A stretch of 29,652 nucleotides of DNA. Origin: Anaerolineales bacterium UBA2232 (GTDB lineage Bacteria; Chloroflexota; Anaerolineae; UBA2200). Where the stretch lies: assembly GCA_002348045.1 (NCBI GenBank), contig DDYO01000005.1, positions 1 to 29,652 on the forward strand, in the 5' to 3' direction. Positions 8,061 to 15,937 of this stretch are shown here, piece after piece; the stretch's first letter is position 1; the number at the start of each line of letters is the position of its first letter. Under the pieces are notes generated by a model. It did no database searches. It saw nothing but the letters and a program-made list of their open reading frames with translations, and was not told the origin of the DNA. Position numbers and translations under genes: made by a program.

Positions 8061-8447
8061 CTAGCTCAGCACGGGTGGTTCATCCACCACATCGAGAATG
8101 TGCACGTTCACTTCCCGGACGCCCATCCCCACGATCTCCAGGATGGACCGGGTCACCCGGGATTGTATTTCACGACTCAACTCCAGCATGTTCACGTCCG
8201 ACCGAGCGACAACATACACATCCAGCACCACTGCATCGTCAACAACTTGGACCTTGACTCCGCCAGGGTCTGATATCTGTATCCATCGCTCCATGCCCAG
8301 AGAACTCATGCGAGCGACTCCCGGCACAGATAGTGTGGTTAGACGCGCAATTGTCGCCAAGACACGAGGGGATACTATTACCGTGCCCAGTTTCTGTCCC
8401 ACGACGGACGCTTCTCCTTCCCTTGTCAAGCCACGGGCATCCGACAT
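8061..8447 (-). CDS. Asp23/Gls24 family protein, copy next to nusB
   Basis: About 128 residues from the ATG at 8447. After a polar lead of about 20 residues comes the Asp23 core: [24 protein letters not shown], a variable loop, then [26 protein letters not shown] and the closing VREVNVHIL. An upstream in-frame ATG at 8471 would add eight hydrophobic residues; neither start has a strong ribosome site, so the exact start is open. Family members are envelope-associated or lipid-linked proteins of unclear biochemistry. The gene sits 41 bases after fabG and 23 before nusB, echoing the yqhY link to fatty acid synthesis genes in Bacillota. A second family member is at 21031-21384. Confidence 0.85.
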   Translation of the reverse strand: MSDARGLTREGEASVVGQKLGTVIVSPRVLATIARLTTLSVPGVARMSSLGMERWIQISDPGGVKVQVVDDAVVLDVYVVARSDVNMLELSREIQSRVTRSILEIVGMGVREVNVHILDVVDEPPVLS

Positions 8448-8488
8448 CTGAGAGTACGCCAGGAGCGCCATGGCCCACCGGAACGCAG

Positions 8489-9238
8489 CTACATCGTCAG
8501 CCCACCGTCGACCGCTAGTACTTGCCCAGTGATGTATTGGGCCTCGTCCGAGACCAAGAAGGCGACAGCATAGGCGATATCCTCCGGCGTTCCCGGACGG
8601 CCCAAGGGCGTCCACTCCATGCCCTTGGCCACGAGATCGGGCGGGATAGACGACGACAGCTCGGTAGGTATATAGCCCGGCGCCACGGCATTCACGGTGA
8701 TATTCCGCGACCCAAGCTCCTTGGCCAGCGACTTGGTCAGACCAATCATCCCCGCCTTGGCAGCCGAGTAATTGGCTTGTCCAGCGTTGCCCGCGATTCC
8801 CGCCACCGAAGTGATGTTGACAATACGCCCGTAGCGCTGCTTGAGCATCGGCCGGTGAGCCGCCTTGCTGCAGTTGTAGGCGCTCTTCAGGTTGGTCTCG
8901 ATGACCAGATCCCAGTCCTCTTCCGGCATTCTCATGAGAAGTGCATCCCTGGTAGTACCTGCATTATTAACCAGGATGTGCAATTGGCCAAAATGCTCCA
9001 GGGTTTGGGCCACCAGTGCCTGGGCCTGCTCGAACTTGCCCACATCTGCCTGGATTGCCAACGCTTCGCCGCCTGCCGCGCCGATGAGCCGAACAACCTC
9101 ATCAGCAGCATCCCTTCGTACGTGGTAATTCACCGCGACTTTGGCTCCCAGGCTGGCGAGCAGGAGCGCCGTCGCTCGCCCCAAACCTCGCGAGCCTCCG
9201 GTGACAATAGCTACCTTTCCCGTAAGCTCTCTCATCAT
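8489..9238 (-). CDS. fabG: 3-oxoacyl-ACP reductase FabG
   Basis: A 249-residue classical short-chain dehydrogenase. The cofactor loop TGGSRGLG spans 13-20, NNAG is at 91-94, and the catalytic tetrad is Asn116, Ser144, Tyr157 and Lys161. The C-terminus [12 protein letters not shown] is typical of FabG. It reduces 3-oxoacyl-ACP to (R)-3-hydroxyacyl-ACP with NADPH in the elongation cycle of type II fatty acid synthesis. The ATG at 9238 overlaps the fabD stop in an ATGA arrangement (a second ATG follows at 9235), so the two are translationally coupled. Adjacency to fabD and fabK supports the assignment to lipid synthesis over other SDR roles. Confidence 0.95.
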   Translation of the reverse strand: MMRELTGKVAIVTGGSRGLGRATALLLASLGAKVAVNYHVRRDAADEVVRLIGAAGGEALAIQADVGKFEQAQALVAQTLEHFGQLHILVNNAGTTRDALLMRMPEEDWDLVIETNLKSAYNCSKAAHRPMLKQRYGRIVNITSVAGIAGNAGQANYSAAKAGMIGLTKSLAKELGSRNITVNAVAPGYIPTELSSSIPPDLVAKGMEWTPLGRPGTPEDIAYAVAFLVSDEAQYITGQVLAVDGGLTM

Positions 9239-10179
9239 CCATCCATCCTCAACGCTTCCAGTTCAGCCACGTTTCCCACGGTCAAGGCTCGCACGTTCTG
9301 GTCGATCTGATTGATCAGTCGCGTCAGGGTGTTCTTCGGGCCAATCTCTACAAACGTGCCCACGCCTGCGGTGATCATGTTGCGTACTGATTCCACCCAT
9401 CTGACTGAAGATGTCAGTTGCCGAAGCATCTCGTCGCGCAGGTCCTCAACCTTGGTCACCGGAGCAGCACTCACGTTGGCCACTATCGGCAGGCGAGCAT
9501 CGTGCAGCGTCAGATCGCTCACCGTGGCCGCAAAGGCATCAGCAGCGGGTTGCATCAATGGGGAATGGGACGCAATGGTGACGGCCAATGGTATCGTCCG
9601 CCTGGCACCACGCTCAGAAGCCAACTTGAGGGCTTGCTCCAGCGCTGATTTCTTGCCGGACAGCACGATCTGGTTGGGGGAATTGTCGTTAGCCAGCCAC
9701 ACCTCTCCCACCTCACGGCATATGCTGCGCAAAGCATCAGCGCCCATGCCCAAGACAGCCGCCATAGCGCCAGGCTCTCTGGCGCCTGCCTCTTTCATGA
9801 CCCGTCCTCGCTCACGAACCAAGCGTAGAACCGTCGGGAGGTCCAAGGCACCCGCAGCCAGCAAGGCAGAATACTCTCCCAGACTGTGGCCCGCCACAAA
9901 GGCAGGCATAAGGCTCCCGCCCAGGCGTTCCTTCAAGGCCATCCAGAAAGCGGCGCTGGTCGCCACGATCGCTGGCTGCGCGTTGAGGGTGTCCACAAGC
10001 TCCTCTTCCGGACCTTCAAAGCACAGCCTGGACAGCGAGAACCCCAGCACCCGGTCCGCCTCTTCGAAAACCTGGCGTCCTACATCACTGGAATCGTACA
10101 GGTCGCGACCCATTCCCACGAACTGGGAGCCCTGTCCTGGAAAGACGAGCGCCAATCCGCTTCCTACAGCCTCACTCAT
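9235..10179 (-). CDS. fabD: Malonyl-CoA:ACP transacylase FabD
   Basis: A 314-residue acyltransferase that loads malonyl groups onto acyl carrier protein. The N-terminal LVFPGQGSQ starts at residue 11. The nucleophile elbow GHSLGEYSA is at 97-105 with Ser99, the catalytic His is His205 in ASHSPLM, and the C-terminal [13 protein letters not shown] matches the family. Length is normal. Its ATG at 10179 overlaps the fabK stop by four bases (ATGA), so fabK, fabD and fabG form a coupled set. No acpP, fabH or fabF is present in this window. Confidence 0.96.
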   Translation of the reverse strand: MSEAVGSGLALVFPGQGSQFVGMGRDLYDSSDVGRQVFEEADRVLGFSLSRLCFEGPEEELVDTLNAQPAIVATSAAFWMALKERLGGSLMPAFVAGHSLGEYSALLAAGALDLPTVLRLVRERGRVMKEAGAREPGAMAAVLGMGADALRSICREVGEVWLANDNSPNQIVLSGKKSALEQALKLASERGARRTIPLAVTIASHSPLMQPAADAFAATVSDLTLHDARLPIVANVSAAPVTKVEDLRDEMLRQLTSSVRWVESVRNMITAGVGTFVEIGPKNTLTRLINQIDQNVRALTVGNVAELEALRMDG

Positions 10180-11138
10180 ACCGCATCGACCTTGGCAGTC
10201 ACGTACCGGGGTAGGCTTTCGAGGATACCTTCGGCCTGAGCAGCAATCCGCTGGATCAGTGCTTTCACTGCGACAATGTCGTCCACCATACCAGCAATCT
10301 GACCCGCCATGAAGGATCCTCCCGTTAGATCTCCCTGAACCGCGGCCAGCCGAAGCTTGCCAGTACCAAAGGAAAGAAGTTCTTCTTCAGAGATGCCGGT
10401 CTTCTCCAGTTCTTCGAACTTGCGGGTCATGGGACTGCGCAGGGCCCTCACCGGATGGCCAAGGCTGTGGCCAGTGCTAATCGTAGAGCGGTCGCCCGCC
10501 TTCACGATCATGTTCTTGTAGTTCGAATGCACTGGGCACTCTTCCGTGGCGATGAAGCGAGTGCCCATCTGGATTCCCACTGCGCCCAGGGCCAAAGCAG
10601 CCACCAGGCCACGGCCATCAGCGAATCCACCGGCCGCAACAACAGGAATCCTCACTGCATCCACGACCTGTGGTACCAGGGGCAACGTGGCCACATCACC
10701 GATGTGTCCGCCCGACTCCATCCCTTCCGCGATAATCGCATCGGCTCCAGCTCTTTCCAATCGCTTGGCCAGTGCCACCGACGCGACCACCGGAATGACG
10801 ATGACGCCCGCTTGTTTGAGCATGGGGATGAGGGCGGCGGGGTTCCCCGCGCCCGTCGTCATTGCCCGCACCTTCTCCCGAGCACAGATCTCGGCCACAT
10901 CTCGCACGTAGGGAGAGAACATCGGGACGTTGACGCCAAACGGCAGTGACGTCTTTGCCTTGATCCGACGAATCTGATCCTCAACCCAATCAGGCGGGGC
11001 ATTGCCCGCACCCAGGATCCCGAGGCCACCAGCTTCAGACACGGCAACCACCAGCTCCGCCATGGAAACCCAGGCCATGCCTCCCTGGAGGATCGGGTAT
11101 CGGACACCTAAGAGGTCACAAAGGGGTGTTCTGATCAT
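10176..11138 (-). CDS. fabK: FMN-dependent enoyl-ACP reductase FabK (nitronate monooxygenase superfamily)
   Basis: A 320-residue FMN TIM-barrel protein. It opens with RTPLCDLLGVRYPILQGGMA, has GFGxNVP-like FGVNVPMFS (about 68-76), EGMESGGHIG with His145 at the position of the catalytic His of pneumococcal FabK, AAGGFADGRG and the flavin-phosphate region GTRFIATEECPVH. FabK performs the last reduction of the elongation cycle and replaces FabI in some anaerobes and Gram-positives. I use the ATG at 11138; the open frame to 11186 adds a non-family leader. AAGGAG lies 14 bases before the ATG, a rather long spacing. The coupled position before fabD supports FabK over a plain nitronate monooxygenase. 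Confidence 0.9.
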   Translation of the reverse strand: MIRTPLCDLLGVRYPILQGGMAWVSMAELVVAVSEAGGLGILGAGNAPPDWVEDQIRRIKAKTSLPFGVNVPMFSPYVRDVAEICAREKVRAMTTGAGNPAALIPMLKQAGVIVIPVVASVALAKRLERAGADAIIAEGMESGGHIGDVATLPLVPQVVDAVRIPVVAAGGFADGRGLVAALALGAVGIQMGTRFIATEECPVHSNYKNMIVKAGDRSTISTGHSLGHPVRALRSPMTRKFEELEKTGISEEELLSFGTGKLRLAAVQGDLTGGSFMAGQIAGMVDDIVAVKALIQRIAAQAEGILESLPRYVTAKVDAV

Positions 11139-11245
11139 AACGCTGCGTTCAGCTCCTTTCCCATCGATTCCTGCACATGCTAACACTCAAATGGGGTAGA
11201 AGATGTGCGTTCCCAGCTGCCGAGCAGCGTATCTCAAAGCGAACA

Positions 11246-11280
11246 AGGCCGTGTTGGATAGCCAGGATCCGACACGGCCT
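11246..11280 (-). terminator. Stem-loop terminator after rpmF
   Basis: The arms AGGCCGTGT-T-GGAT and ATCC-G-ACACGGCCT give a 14-pair stem with one mismatch and a seven-base loop. It lies about 20 bases past the rpmF stop. The following bases on the minus strand (TTGTTCGCTTTG) are only moderately T-rich. It likely separates the DUF177-rpmF transcript from the fab operon. Confidence 0.7.
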
Positions 11281-11300
11281 CGGTTGCTCATCTCAGTCGC

Positions 11301-11495
11301 CTATTCCTTCTTCTTGGACTTGATCTCAATAACCTCAGTGCCCTTGTAGGTGCCACAAGAGGGGCAGACGTGGTGCGGCAAACGCAACTCGTGACACTGC
11401 GGGCAAGCCACCAAACGCGTCGTCTTCAGCGCCAAATGGCTACGCCGCCGATCGCGACGTCCTTTCGATATCTTTCTCTTTGGTACTGCTCCCAT
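11301..11495 (-). CDS. rpmF: 50S ribosomal protein L32
   Basis: A 64-residue ribosomal protein of the zinc-binding L32 form. The N-terminus AVPKRKISKGRRDRRRSH is canonical. The ribbon cysteines are Cys31, Cys34, Cys44 and Cys47, followed by GTYKG and a basic tail. It sits on the large subunit near the peptidyl-transferase exit side. The ATG at 11495 follows AAGGAG with a seven-base spacer. The gene follows the DUF177 gene by 23 bases, a pairing conserved across many bacteria. Confidence 0.97.
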   Translation of the reverse strand: MGAVPKRKISKGRRDRRRSHLALKTTRLVACPQCHELRLPHHVCPSCGTYKGTEVIEIKSKKKE

Positions 11496-11518
11496 GAGAA
11501 CGCTCCTTTCAAAACGAA

Positions 11519-12037
11519 TTATAGCAGTTCACGCAGGGCCTCCAACCTTGGATCACCGCTTGCGTGTGAGCAGTTGCAGGGCCCATCGTTCAGGTTGGCA
11601 CCGCACTCCGGGCAAATCCCGTGACAGGCGAGATTACAAACCGGCGATAGCGGCACAGCAAGGAGGATACTCTGGCGCACCACCTCGGTCAGATCGAGGA
11701 TGTGCCGAGCATCGGTCCGCGTTGCAGCATCGTCGCCAGGCTGTACTTTGACTACGGTTCCCGTCACGAGGTCAATAGAGGGTCGGAATTCCTCTTCTAG
11801 ATCCCACTCGATCGGAACTAGAGCCGGGTTGAGACAGCGACAACAGGTCAAACTTGCTTCGGTATGCAACTTCCCAGTCACCAGGATACCCGTGCCAGTA
11901 CGCAGGAGTCTAACCCTGCCGGTTAGGGGTTTGATGATTTCCAGGCTGTCATCAATCCCAGCAATATCGTCGTTCAACTCGTACTCGCGCGTCGCTCCAG
12001 CAGGAGACTTGAGAAGCTGGGCTACGTTGAATCTCAC
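11519..12037 (-). CDS. DUF177 (YceD/YlbN) family protein
   Basis: A 172-residue member of the DUF177 family, which is linked to large-subunit rRNA and L32 biology and usually lies just before rpmF, as here. It begins RFNVAQLLKSPAGATREYEL, the family start. A central TGKLHTEASLTCCRCL element precedes the acidic DLEEEF stretch, and the C-terminus has CNLACHGICPECGANLNDGPCNC, a likely metal-binding cluster. The longer frame begins with a TTG at 12082, but the near-consensus promoter at 12088-12116 predicts transcription to begin at about 12080. The GTG at 12037 is therefore preferred, and it also gives the canonical N-terminus. Confidence 0.9.
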   Translation of the reverse strand: MRFNVAQLLKSPAGATREYELNDDIAGIDDSLEIIKPLTGRVRLLRTGTGILVTGKLHTEASLTCCRCLNPALVPIEWDLEEEFRPSIDLVTGTVVKVQPGDDAATRTDARHILDLTEVVRQSILLAVPLSPVCNLACHGICPECGANLNDGPCNCSHASGDPRLEALRELL

Positions 12038-12087
12038 TGAATGCCATTCCCCACTACGTATCGGCTTTGCTCGAAAGCTCAAGGTAC

Positions 12088-12116
12088 ATTATAGACTGTT
12101 GGCAGCCCAGAGTCAA
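12088..12116 (-). promoter_or_regulatory. Sigma-70-type promoter for DUF177-rpmF
   Basis: On the minus strand TTGACT (12116-12111) and a perfect TATAAT (12093-12088) are separated by exactly 17 bases. The predicted start is at about 12080, some 43 bases ahead of the GTG at 12037. Confidence 0.85.
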
Positions 12117-12442
12117 ACTTTGCCGGCGCTTTGTCATCCATCGCAGGTTTCTGAGCCTTTGTAGCGCTTGCATGGACAAGCCGCTTTGCTCAGTTCATCC
12201 AGCATGTGTGAAGGGACTGGTGGAGCAGCTACAGTGGCGCGTTCCCCATCACAGGACTTGCGCTGCGATATGTGGTGGGAGAAGGAGGCTTCTCAAGTTG
12301 TCAGTGGACAACGACAGACAATCGGGTGCCACCTGTGATCTTCTCGCCCAGCTACAGATACAGCCAGGGAGCCCCAGCATGTCCGGTTAGGATGGGGCGT
12401 CGCCACCCTCCGCCGGCAGGAACGGCCTTTGAGCGTCCGAAC
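12117..12442. other. Intergenic stretch with no recognised gene
   Basis: Between the DUF177 promoter and the end of the hydroxyacid dehydrogenase gene I see no convincing coding frame on either strand, no tRNA and no clear terminator. Short open frames on both strands match no family I know and lack ribosome sites. It may be the decayed remains of a gene lost from the otherwise conserved order, but nothing recognisable is left. Confidence 0.45.
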
Positions 12443-13462
12443 TCACTTGACCTCCAGCCTGATCTTGCCTCCACGCAATATGTCGGTATTGAAGAGATGT
12501 GGTGGGATGCGGTTGTTACGTAACGCCGCCAGATCTACCTCGACCAGCCGCGAATGATGTCCCACCACATCGTAGGTAGCACTGCCGACGTGGGGCAGCA
12601 TGACCACGTTGGTCATACTCATAAACGGATGGCCTTCCGGCAGAGGCTCGACGTGGAATACGTCCAGGGCCGCTCCCGCAATGCGCTTGTCTTGCAGCGC
12701 CTTGATCAGTTCCTCCTCGACCACACAGCCGGGCCTTCCCGTGTTGATAAGGTATGCAGTCGGCTTCATCATGGCGAACTCGCGTTCACCGATCATGCCC
12801 AAAGTCTCCCGGTTCACGTGCACATGCATCGAAACAAAATCGGATTCCCGCAACAACTCGTCCAGGGACACCAACTGCGCCCCGACAACGTCGGCGGCAA
12901 TTTGCGTCTGATATGGGTCGTAGGCCAGCACGCGCATGTTCAAAGCGCCCAGCGCACGCGCCACCAGGCGGCCGATTGCACCCAGTCCCACCAGGCCCAC
13001 TGTGCGCCCTGCCAGCTCCACTCCCATCATGCTCGCATACTGATCAGCGCGGTTTCCCCGTGCCCATTCACCTGACCGCACCATGTTCATGCCACGTTCA
13101 AAATTGCGGGCGACCGTGATCATCAGCATCACACACATCTCGCAAACCGAGTGTGAGTTTCGGCCCGGAGCGTTGGTGATGATCACGCCGGCTTCCGTTG
13201 CTGCTGCCACATCTATGGTATTGTTCGAATTCGGATTACCCTTGGCCACAACTACCGCCTTAAGCTGTGGAAGGGCTGCAAGAATGCTAGGAGTGATGGG
13301 GCCGCCTTCAGTGAGAAAGACATCCATGCCCTGCAGGGCATCGATCAGCTTCTTCTCATCCACAGGCTGACCAGGTCGGCGTGGGAGCACGGTCGTATCC
13401 CACTGCTTCTTGGTGCGCTCGATCATCTGCTCGTCGAACCGACCCTGAATGAGTAGTTTCAT
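12443..13462 (-). CDS. D-2-hydroxyacid dehydrogenase (phosphoglycerate dehydrogenase-like)
   Basis: A 339-residue NAD-dependent 2-hydroxyacid dehydrogenase. The N-terminal substrate domain runs to about residue 105. The dinucleotide fold has GLVGLGAIG (156-164) with an acidic Asp182 after the second strand, fitting NAD. The catalytic set is Arg243 (NTGRPG), Glu272 (HVEP) and His291 (LPHVG). The usual RG after the catalytic Arg reads RPG, a small deviation. The frame is open to 13549, but the ATG at 13462 has GAGG seven bases before it and gives the normal start. Next to a class II sugar-phosphate-type aldolase it probably handles a sugar acid or hydroxyacid, but the substrate cannot be named. 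The missing C-terminal ACT domain argues against full-length serine-pathway SerA. Confidence 0.88.
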   Translation of the reverse strand: MKLLIQGRFDEQMIERTKKQWDTTVLPRRPGQPVDEKKLIDALQGMDVFLTEGGPITPSILAALPQLKAVVVAKGNPNSNNTIDVAAATEAGVIITNAPGRNSHSVCEMCVMLMITVARNFERGMNMVRSGEWARGNRADQYASMMGVELAGRTVGLVGLGAIGRLVARALGALNMRVLAYDPYQTQIAADVVGAQLVSLDELLRESDFVSMHVHVNRETLGMIGEREFAMMKPTAYLINTGRPGCVVEEELIKALQDKRIAGAALDVFHVEPLPEGHPFMSMTNVVMLPHVGSATYDVVGHHSRLVEVDLAALRNNRIPPHLFNTDILRGGKIRLEVK

Positions 13463-13528
13463 GACTTTACCTCGCTTAAGATGCGCGCTACATACAATGC
13501 CATCGCGCCAATTGTCGTTACGTTCACT

Positions 13529-13619
13529 GGTCACTGCAGCAAGCAGCACCTGCTTTCACTGAGTGTGACCACGTTCTGCACAACGATCCCCTCACTACGC
13601 GGAGGGGACCTTGTTGCGC
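13529..13619 (-). other. Two consecutive stem-loops in the leader of the dehydrogenase gene
   Basis: Stem-loop A (13529-13570) has an outer GGTCAC/GTGACC stem and an inner AAGCAG-CAC-CTGCTT hairpin. Stem-loop B (13578-13619) has an inner TCCCCTC/GAGGGGA stem around an eight-base loop and an outer GCACAAC/GTTGCGC arm that pairs with one G-U on the minus-strand RNA. Neither is followed by a T run. Together with the hairpin at 13631-13661 they fill most of this 225-base gap. They may be a structured leader, a small RNA or stacked terminators. Confidence 0.5.
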
Positions 13620-13630
13620 ACTTTTAGGAC

Positions 13631-13661
13631 AACTGCCCGCGTCAGGGGCACGCGGGCAGTT
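13631..13661 (-). terminator. Strong hairpin after the aldolase gene, probable terminator
   Basis: A perfect 12-pair stem, AACTGCCCGCGT and its complement ACGCGGGCAGTT, closes a seven-base loop 27 bases past the aldolase stop. There is no T tract on either side, so it would be a U-poor terminator or an RNA-stabilising structure. Confidence 0.6.
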
Positions 13662-13687
13662 CAACCCGTCGAGGCCGAAGGGCCCTG

Positions 13688-14356
13688 CTATGCCACCGGC
13701 TTGTTCTGAGCGCGTCGCTTGGCGATTTCGTCCAGCATCGCCTGAGGAATGTTGTCCGGCTCCGCTCCGTCCCGAAGCATCTTGGCCCAACGCCATACCT
13801 TGCCCACGTGCTCCAGCAAGAGGGTCAGATCCGCGGCGCGGCGCACGTCGGGCCCCACGGTGACAAAGCCGTGATGCTGCAAGAAGGCGCCGGCGGCCTT
13901 CCCCAGCCCACTGGGCACAACCTTGCCCAACCCCTCACCAGCCGTGGCCACCGGGATGATGGGCATCTGGCACAAGCTCAGCGCCTCAAAAGAGAAGGGC
14001 GGAACGCAGACACCCGTGATGCCAATGGCAATGCCAAACGGCGAGTGCGTGTGGACGACACCGAACACGTCCGGACGCGCCTTGAAGATGCCAGTGTGCA
14101 TGGGTGTCTCGATGGAGGCTTTGTGCTTGCCCTCCAGGACGTTGCCGTCGAGGTCAACGCGCACCAAATCGTCAACCGTCAGCGAACCCTTGAATATCTG
14201 GCTTGGAGTGATCCAGATTATGTCCGTTCCGGGGATCCTGCCGGAGATGTTGCCGCCACCAGCGGTCACCACGTCCGCCTGATACAACTCGTGCGTGACT
14301 TCGATGATCAGTTCTTTCAGTGCGCGCTGCTTTGCTTCCAACTCGTTCGTCATCAT
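13688..14356 (-). CDS. Class II aldolase/adducin-family protein (fuculose-phosphate aldolase type)
   Basis: A 222-residue zinc aldolase. TAGGGNISGR (31-40) is the phosphate-loop region. SIETPMH (81-87) carries Glu83, and the zinc histidines are His102 and His104 (VHTHSP) and His162 (LQHHG). Length is normal for L-fuculose-1-phosphate or 5-methylthioribulose-phosphate-type aldolases, which cleave ketose phosphates to DHAP and an aldehyde. Two ATGs (14356, 14353) follow GGAG with a seven-base spacer to the first. The gene lies upstream of a hydroxyacid dehydrogenase, with a structured gap of 225 bases between them. No sugar kinase or isomerase is in the window, so the substrate stays open; a decarboxylase-type member is also possible. 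Confidence 0.88.
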   Translation of the reverse strand: MMTNELEAKQRALKELIIEVTHELYQADVVTAGGGNISGRIPGTDIIWITPSQIFKGSLTVDDLVRVDLDGNVLEGKHKASIETPMHTGIFKARPDVFGVVHTHSPFGIAIGITGVCVPPFSFEALSLCQMPIIPVATAGEGLGKVVPSGLGKAAGAFLQHHGFVTVGPDVRRAADLTLLLEHVGKVWRWAKMLRDGAEPDNIPQAMLDEIAKRRAQNKPVA

Positions 14357-14414
14357 CCCTTGTCTCCTCTACGATTCTTGTAGATCGATAGCTGCTATAC
14401 ACCTCGTATCATCG

Positions 14415-14435
14415 CCACATTTTGTGGATTGTCAA
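14415..14435 (-). promoter_or_regulatory. Candidate promoter -35 with palindrome upstream of the aldolase gene
   Basis: On the minus strand a perfect TTGACA (14435-14430) is followed at once by the palindrome CCACA-AAA-TGTGG (14427-14415). No good -10 lies at 17 bases, so the promoter may be activator-dependent or the palindrome may be an operator. It is about 60 bases upstream of the aldolase ATG. Confidence 0.4.
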
Positions 14436-14868
14436 GAAACACGCTTTGAGAGTGTCGGAAGGAGAGCCTGGCATCGGCGAGCAAGAGTGGACGGCGTTTC
14501 GTGACGACAAAGCTGCCAATGAAGTGCAGCCCGGAGTTGATGGAGGACCACTACGCTACGCCCCCGGAGGTCTCCCATCGCGACACGCCTCAGTCCAAGC
14601 TACCAGGTATCACAGCTCGCTGGTAGGCCTTGAGAAACGGATTATCAAACCTTCTCCAGAGCGAAGGAGCCGTGCGCCTACGCGACATGACAGGGAATTG
14701 GGGGCAACCTGGCGGCTAAAGAGCGACCAGTCCGCACTTTCCAGGACCGATGCCGCAGCTGTACAGGGCCTCGGTCGAATCGTGAGTAGTCAGCAGGTTT
14801 GCAGAAGACAGTGGGAATCCGCGCCCCCACCCTCGATTCCGATACTCTCCAGACTCGTCACTCCCAAG
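14436..14868. other. Intergenic stretch of about 430 bases with no recognised gene
   Basis: Neither strand shows a recognisable protein or RNA gene. A plus-strand open frame crosses the stretch (14422-14976), but its product is low-complexity, matches nothing I know, and runs into the minus-strand gene at 14869. The one notable element is an inverted repeat CTACCAG-N13-CTGGTAG at 14600-14626. Promoters for the aldolase gene and the end of the coaD transcript must lie in or near it. Confidence 0.4.
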
Positions 14869-15351
14869 CTAGCTGTCCGTTGGCGGGTTGTCCCCCTCCG
14901 GAATGGAACGACGGCGTTTGAGCGCTACGAGACCATTGGAGGTAGTCCGCAACAGCGAAGTGATACGCGACTCTAGCTCTGTGAGCACCCCCATGGCATA
15001 GTCATCCGCCCCACGCCGGATATCCTCTCCCTCCAGCCGAGCCCTGGCTTCGATGGCTACTGCCTCCGCTCGGGCTGCGGTCACGATCTCGCTTCGGTCG
15101 ACCAAGGCGGCTGCATCCTCTCTTGCCTTGTCGACGATCCGCTGAGCCTCGTGCACCGCAGCATCCAGGGTCCTTTCACGATCCTCAAGCAGTTCGGCTG
15201 CCTGTTCTAGTTCGTGGGGGATCGAGTGTCGCAGCTGGTCAACCACCTCAAAAAACACATCCTCATCAATCCCGGTTTTGTTGGTGAGGGGAATGCGCCA
15301 ACCTTCGTTGACCAGAGCCTCGAGGCGATCGATTAATGCCAGGATTTCCAT
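14869..15351 (-). CDS. DivIVA-like/ATP-synthase-b-like coiled-coil protein next to coaD
   Basis: A 160-residue protein. A conserved head, EILALIDRLEALVNEG then RIPLTNKTGIDEDVFFEVVDQLR, is followed from about residue 45 to 125 by a long charged Ala/Glu/Arg coiled coil (EAQRIVDKAREDAAALV). A short end, ALKRRRSIPEGD, closes it. I know this head from uncharacterised proteins beside coaD in Chloroflexota and some Bacillota; automated tools often call them DivIVA-domain or F0 subunit B-like. The ATG at 15351 follows AAAGGGTGG; a further ATG at 15378 has a worse spacing. It may have a role in cell envelope or division-site organisation, but there is no direct evidence. Confidence 0.72.
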   Translation of the reverse strand: MEILALIDRLEALVNEGWRIPLTNKTGIDEDVFFEVVDQLRHSIPHELEQAAELLEDRERTLDAAVHEAQRIVDKAREDAAALVDRSEIVTAARAEAVAIEARARLEGEDIRRGADDYAMGVLTELESRITSLLRTTSNGLVALKRRRSIPEGDNPPTDS

Positions 15352-15395
15352 GGCGCTCACCACCCTTTGGGATTGCATGTCACCTTCGCGGAATG

Positions 15396-15923
15396 TCAGT
15401 CACGCAGTGATACGATTTGCACCTTTCCTGACGCTTCGGATCCCAACCGTCGAAATCTCTCCTTGAGGGCAGCAGCGACATGATCCGGAACCATGCCGTC
15501 CAGACAGCCCCCGACCATGGCGATCTCTTTGGTAATGCTCGAGCTCAAGAAAGCATATTCCTGGCGCGTCATCAAACATACCGTATCCACGTCCGGCGCA
15601 AGGCGCCGATTGGTCAGCGCCATTTGGAACTCTAACTCAAAGTCAGAGAGCACACGCAGGCCGCGTACGATAACCCGAGCGTTACACGACCGGGCAAAAC
15701 TGATGGTCAACCCACTATAGCTCCGCACGGCGACATTCGGCAAATCTTTCAGGGCTTGCCGCGTCATCTCCGCACGCTCGGCTGTCGAAAACAGCAGACT
15801 CTTGAGCGGGCGATCGTACACCGCTACTACCAACTCATCAAACAGGGCCGCCGCTCGTGTGGCGATGTCAAGGTGACCGTTGGTAATCGGGTCGAACGTT
15901 CCCGGGTAGATTGCTGTCCTCAT
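15396..15923 (-). CDS. coaD: Phosphopantetheine adenylyltransferase
   Basis: A 175-residue nucleotidyltransferase for the fourth step of CoA synthesis: 4'-phosphopantetheine plus ATP to dephospho-CoA. It begins AIYPGTFDPITNGHLDI with the T/HxGH-type GTFDPxTNGH active site. VRGLRVLSDFELEFQMA and the C-terminal EYAFLSSSITKEIAMVGG are diagnostic. The ATG at 15923 has AAAGGA nine bases before it, whereas the open frame to 15965 adds a non-family leader. The protein is slightly longer than the usual 160 residues because of a short C-terminal tail. It follows recG by 14 bases. CoA supply ties in with the acyl-CoA and fatty acid genes nearby. Confidence 0.96.
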   Translation of the reverse strand: MRTAIYPGTFDPITNGHLDIATRAAALFDELVVAVYDRPLKSLLFSTAERAEMTRQALKDLPNVAVRSYSGLTISFARSCNARVIVRGLRVLSDFELEFQMALTNRRLAPDVDTVCLMTRQEYAFLSSSITKEIAMVGGCLDGMVPDHVAAALKERFRRLGSEASGKVQIVSLRD

Positions 15924-15937
15924 GGTTGTTTGTCCTT

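Noticed and set aside
11139..11245. Promoter for fabK
   Set aside because: Several TTGA boxes occur but none has a plausible -10 at 16-18 bases, so no site is called although a promoter is expected after the terminator.
13578..13619. T-box or known riboswitch in the dehydrogenase leader
   Set aside because: The AGGGTGGNACCGCG antiterminator core is absent, and I recognise no known riboswitch core; it is kept only as an unnamed structure.
14600..14626. CTACCAG-N13-CTGGTAG inverted repeat
   Set aside because: Seven pairs with a 13-base loop can arise by chance and it is not linked to a gene end or start.
14357..14868. tRNA or housekeeping RNA gene in the gap
   Set aside because: A TCGGTCGAATCG stretch resembles a T-loop, but the flanks do not pair and no acceptor or anticodon stem exists.
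14422..14976. A plus-strand open frame of 184 codons
   Set aside because: No ribosome site, no recognisable domain, and its end runs antisense into the DivIVA-like gene.
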